Source: Paramacrobiotus richtersi (taxonomy: Eukaryota > Tardigrada > Eutardigrada > Parachela > Macrobiotidae). From it: a stretch of DNA of 48,551 nt. The stretch covers positions 1 through 48,551 of the forward strand of contig JAQGAU010000052.1 in the NCBI GenBank assembly GCA_034698045.1, given 5' to 3'. The position numbers and the translations under genes are program-made. The notes below the pieces were generated by a model. It was not told the DNA's origin, did no database searches, and worked only from the letters and a program-made list of their open reading frames with translations. Within the stretch, counting starts at the first letter, position 1; every line of letters begins with the position of its first letter. Below, in pieces: positions 45,258-48,551 of this stretch.

Positions 45258-46362
45258 AACACATTTGTAAGAACTTTCAGCTTTATGTATGCATTGCCCC
45301 GAACAGCCCAGGAAACGGTGATCCGAATCTTCTCCAAGACTGTCCATCGATGATTGGCTCCACGAGTTCCTCATTTGCACGAATGCGGAGCTGTTGGTTG
45401 CGAGCTGCACAGTAGGTGTACTGACCAGCTCGGAAAAGAATCTGACTCAGTTCTCAGTGTCAGCCATCGCGCTGTTCATTTACGCAGACAACTACGTAAT
45501 ATATACGATTCTCGCGATTCTGCAGAACTATGCTTTCCTCAAGTCAGCTTAGCACCTTGTTGTGTCATGTAACCAGTTGCTGCTGTGGCAGTGAGTTCAG
45601 TTGACTGCTAGTCTGTGCTAGCAGAAGTGATATTAAAATACTAACGTATTAATAAGTGTAAAGTGTAGATATACGACAGTGGCGTAAAGGTAACTTGCAT
45701 GTATAATGCCTGAAACGCGCAGCCAGTCAGCAGCCGCCGCAGTCCTAGGCCTAGGTCAGCAGCTCTTACGTTTATTGCCTTTTGACCCCGGAGTGATGGA
45801 GGGGGATATCTGGGAGCTGGGATTCCAGAATCATGTTAACCTGGTCAAAGTCCCCGATGTACTGCAGTGATTGTTCCTGTTGGATTTCCTTGTTCAGCGC
45901 GCCCTTTGAACTGCTTGCGAAATTGTGTAAGCGAGAAAAGCCAATGACCTGCAGGTGTATGAACTGTACACAGGCTGGATTCCGCGTATACGGTGCCAAC
46001 GATCAAACACTGGCAGAGGCACAAGTTCTTCTCGCTCCGCCAGAAGCCCAAGGAAACATTGGTGGCGTACTCCTACAACGTACATCCCAAAGCGGAGAAA
46101 TGTCTCAGCTATCGCATAGTTCTGAACAGTGTGACTGGAGCATACATATTCTGAAGCATAATATGGTCCAGATGCGTACGGCTTGCGAGAAGATGCCATT
46201 GTGCCCGTTGTGCAGCACGGAGTGACCGTCATCTCCAAAAACCAGCCGAACGAATCCACAAAGCGGAAGCTAAAATACTACTCCGCTCCCAATCAACTCA
46301 GACGGAACAGGTTTCGGAAACTGACGGGTTTGCTGCAGTTATTCTTAAGCGGTACAGCTTGA
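45258..46362 (+). pseudogene. Array copy 6: relic of exon C split by a retrotransposon fragment
   Basis: The left part (45258-45493) matches repeat 2 to repeat 3 (AACAGCCCAGGAAACGG, CTGACCAGCTCGGAAAAGAA, GCGCTGTTCATTTACGCAGA). The right part (46101-46362) continues repeat 3 from its second cysteine (CTATCGCATAGTTCTGAACA) through the basic tail to TGA at 46360-46362. Both have frameshifts. Exons A, B and the 5' half of C are missing. Confidence 0.8.
45495..46100 (+). mobile_element. 5' fragment of a Ty3/Gypsy-type LTR retrotransposon
   Basis: The insert interrupts exon C of copy 6. It has a possible primer-binding site (TGGCG at 45680-45684, after ACA), an open start (ATG 45706, MPETRSQSAAAAVLGLGQQ) to a TGA at 45868, and further Gag-like segments in shifted frames: LLAKLCKREKPMTC and RHKFFSLRQKPKETLVAYS ending before AEKC, which fit the Gag core of Gypsy elements. 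Protease and reverse transcriptase are absent. Old and broken. Confidence 0.6.
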
Positions 46363-48281
46363 ACGGTATTGCGGTTGCTTTCCATTCGCCGCCAGACGAC
46401 AACAATGGATGCCAAACAATCGCGACCTACCAGTGATGAACCAACTGCTTGATAGTAAACTTACTGACTTGAAACAAACTGTGTTTTTTACCTAACGCAA
46501 AATTTCGAAACATTTGTACTTGGATATATGATTATTAATCATGAAGCAAATAAAAGCAGGAAAAACTACAAACTGTAGAATGTGAACCGTTTTTCAATCG
46601 TGTTCTTGAACGGATCTAAGCTGGCTAATACGGTACATGCAGAATGTTTGTAGCCGAAAAAATGTTTCAGACTGACGTGAATTACGTTTGTTCCTCAAAT
46701 TCTGCTGTTCCCTGTATTTAAACGGCGCGGGATCATAACCTTACGTTAACACCTGCCTGTTGGAGAATCGGAAGACACAGTAATTAATACGAAGTTGGTG
46801 AACGTCACCGCTCGTAAACAATAACAAAACAGAACGAAAAAACGTACCAATGTAAATTACTTTGAAGACAAAGTCAGAAGAACTGAATACACTGTTTTAA
46901 AAATTTCTGAGAAATATTTCTGAACGCAACCGCTATGGTATATAAGTTTTTACCAACCCATTGTAAAGTTGCTTCAACTGACTCGAAAGAGGATTTCCTG
47001 TCACCGTCCGATTGTCAGTTAAGTAGTCGTTGTGTAATTTCTTCACTGCGAAATTTTTGTTTCTGGTAGGGAGCCGTAGCGTACTGTTCGGTGATTTCAC
47101 TCTGAGAATCGCAATAATACCTGACGTATGCCAAACATTCCCAGCCTCTTAAATTTTTGCGCTTTCTTCCACAGACTAAAACCGATTCCTTTAAGTTACA
47201 TACGTACGCCGTCGGAGACGAACATCGGCGGAATAATTCTGCGGTAAAATAATCTGCTTATCTACACGGGAGCAATGTTCCATACTGAAACGATGCGAGA
47301 AATCAAAAAATCGGACGTAAAAACAATGTCTGAGCACCCGTATTCGGAGCTAGCTCTCATACAGTACGTAAGCATTTTTCGTCAATGCGGGACTGCGGGT
47401 GGCACAATGACGCAAACATATTGCATTTTGGTAGTCTGTAACGCGAAATCTCCCTCGCATTGCATGGAATTTTTGTATATGTGCATAGAAACAAGTCCTT
47501 ACTCCCGAGATTTCTTCTAGCAGTGGCACTCTCATCAGACATATATTTCGAAATTACGTTTCGTTCTACGTTCTGAATATATATCACCATCGCCTTTTGG
47601 TACGTGTAGCTGTATAAATCCAAATAAATTATGTAGAGTGCCGCAACACCTTGCTCACAAGTGAATTTACCAAAAAAAGTCAAGGTATTGTGTTCAGTAC
47701 TCCAGCGGTTACGAAACCTGCTTATACTCTGCAATTATACCACAGCCAGCGTAGAAAGAAAAGCCTGTGTACCAGCCCTAGCAGACGTAATCATAAATTA
47801 GGAATCATATTTTCTACAGTTGTTTGAGTTTTGACTGCGCATCGGACTATCCCGATATTTGGCACTTGTGACTCACAATGTCAGTTGTGAGCCATAACGC
47901 CAGCAGCACAATATTATCGTATTGTCAGAATTCGAACTGATTACTAGTTTACATCCTGTTGCTGCACCTGCTGAACAACCCGTGCTATCACTTAAGTCTT
48001 GAGAAGCAATAAAGACCGTTGGACTGGATTGAAACGGAATTCAAGATCAATTTGTTACAAGAACAATAGGACTGCCGATAAGATTCGGCTAATCAGAATG
48101 ACATCATCAGAAGCGTGAGACTTATATTTATTGATATATGACTTCGTTGAGACACTATTATAACCACGACTGTGCTACCCTCACCTAGTTTCTCACAGCT
48201 GTCGATATATGTATGCTTATTGCTCCTGTAATGTAACGTTGACAAACAGCTGGCCACCGTACAGCTGTACGTCCGATCAAA
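46363..48281. other. 3' flank of copy 6 and upstream region of copy 7
   Basis: GGATGCCAAACA lies at 46407-46418, then a block with GTAGCCGAAAAAATGTTTCA. From about 47785 the sequence matches the upstream region of copy 4. ACAGCTGT is at 48195-48202, about 86 bases before the ATG. The stretch 46900-47780 contains no supported gene. Confidence 0.5.
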
Positions 48282-48551
48282 ATGGTAGAATTCCGAGTAG
48301 TGGTGCTATGGCTAGCAGTTTATTCTGTACAAACGTTATGTACGTGGTCTTTGGAAGTACCACATCCTACATGCTCTTACAACGCCTTGTCCGAACTTCG
48401 GTGCGGAGGGGCTGCTCTAGATATACCCCACTCATTTAGCGTCAGTCTTATCCCCTCCAACGTCACAATGATCGTGCTGAACTGCCCAGGTTCTTCAAAG
48501 CAAAATCAGTGCAATATGATGCGAGGAGATCTACAACCACTGCCGTACCGA
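48282..48551 (+). CDS. Array copy 7: 5' part of exon A, cut by the window edge
   Basis: Ninety open codons: signal peptide MVEFRVVVLWLAVYSV, Cys-containing N-cap, SNVTMIVLNC, KQNQCNMMRGDLQPLPYR. It is closest to copy 4 both in this exon and in the 500 bases upstream, so these two copies share the most recent duplication. The rest of the gene lies to the right. Confidence 0.8.
   Translation, partial: MVEFRVVVLWLAVYSVQTLCTWSLEVPHPTCSYNALSELRCGGAALDIPHSFSVSLIPSNVTMIVLNCPGSSKQNQCNMMRGDLQPLPYR

Noticed and set aside
1-48551. CRISPR array, bacterial operon or prophage
   Set aside because: No regularly spaced repeats, no Shine-Dalgarno-led operons; genes are split by spliceosomal-type introns.

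Overview
The window is a piece of a metazoan nuclear genome. Nearly every gene is split by short GT-AG introns, there are eukaryote-specific domains (BTB-BACK, F-box, LRR, Ig-like), and the mobile elements are eukaryotic (Tc1/mariner, MULE-like, Ty3/Gypsy, tRNA-derived SINE-like). Lineage-specific expansion of secreted and F-box/BTB proteins suggests an ecdysozoan-like invertebrate, but the species cannot be fixed from sequence alone. Gene models below were built by hand from reading frame, splice sites and intron phase.

Left part (1-12 kb): ordinary genes, most of them hidden because their exons are short. A BTBD1/2/3/6-like BTB-BACK gene lies on the minus strand (933-4286); its 2.1-kb intron holds an inverted pair of SINE-like repeats. 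It is followed by a small secreted-protein candidate (5974-7200), an F-box relic (7900-8037, minus), a two-exon unknown gene (8319-8839, minus) and a five-exon F-box gene (9168-11488).

Middle (12.8-29.7 kb): the first copies of a tandem family occur here. Between copy 1 and copy 2 lie a secreted Ig-like gene (18185-19393), two adjacent membrane-protein genes (20528-20797 and 21399-22635) and relics of further family copies. The membrane-protein genes carry three strong palindromes in or at their ~70-175-bp introns.

Right part (27-48.5 kb): dense array of the same family. The ancestral unit has three coding exons. Exon A encodes a signal peptide, LRR N-terminal cap and LRRs. Exon B encodes the last LRR and a Cys-rich LRR C-terminal cap. 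Exon C encodes three tandem repeats with invariant C-x29-C spacing and a conserved basic tail. No transmembrane segment follows, so the products should be secreted. Copies 1 and 4 read through; copy 7 is open but cut by the window edge; copies 2, 3 and 5 carry frameshifts, splice-site loss or truncation; copy 6 and two more fragments are relics. Upstream and downstream flanks are duplicated with the exons, so the unit arose by segmental tandem duplication.

The array has collected mobile elements: a DD37D mariner in intron A of copy 4 (TA duplication), a long-TIR element with a perfect 9-bp target duplication and a Ulp1-like protease remnant in intron A of copy 3, a SINE-like repeat that truncates exon C of copy 3, and a Ty3/Gypsy 5' fragment inside exon C of copy 6. 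The family architecture (LRR plus triple C-x29-C domain) and the palindrome-bearing introns are the two observations most likely to be undescribed.
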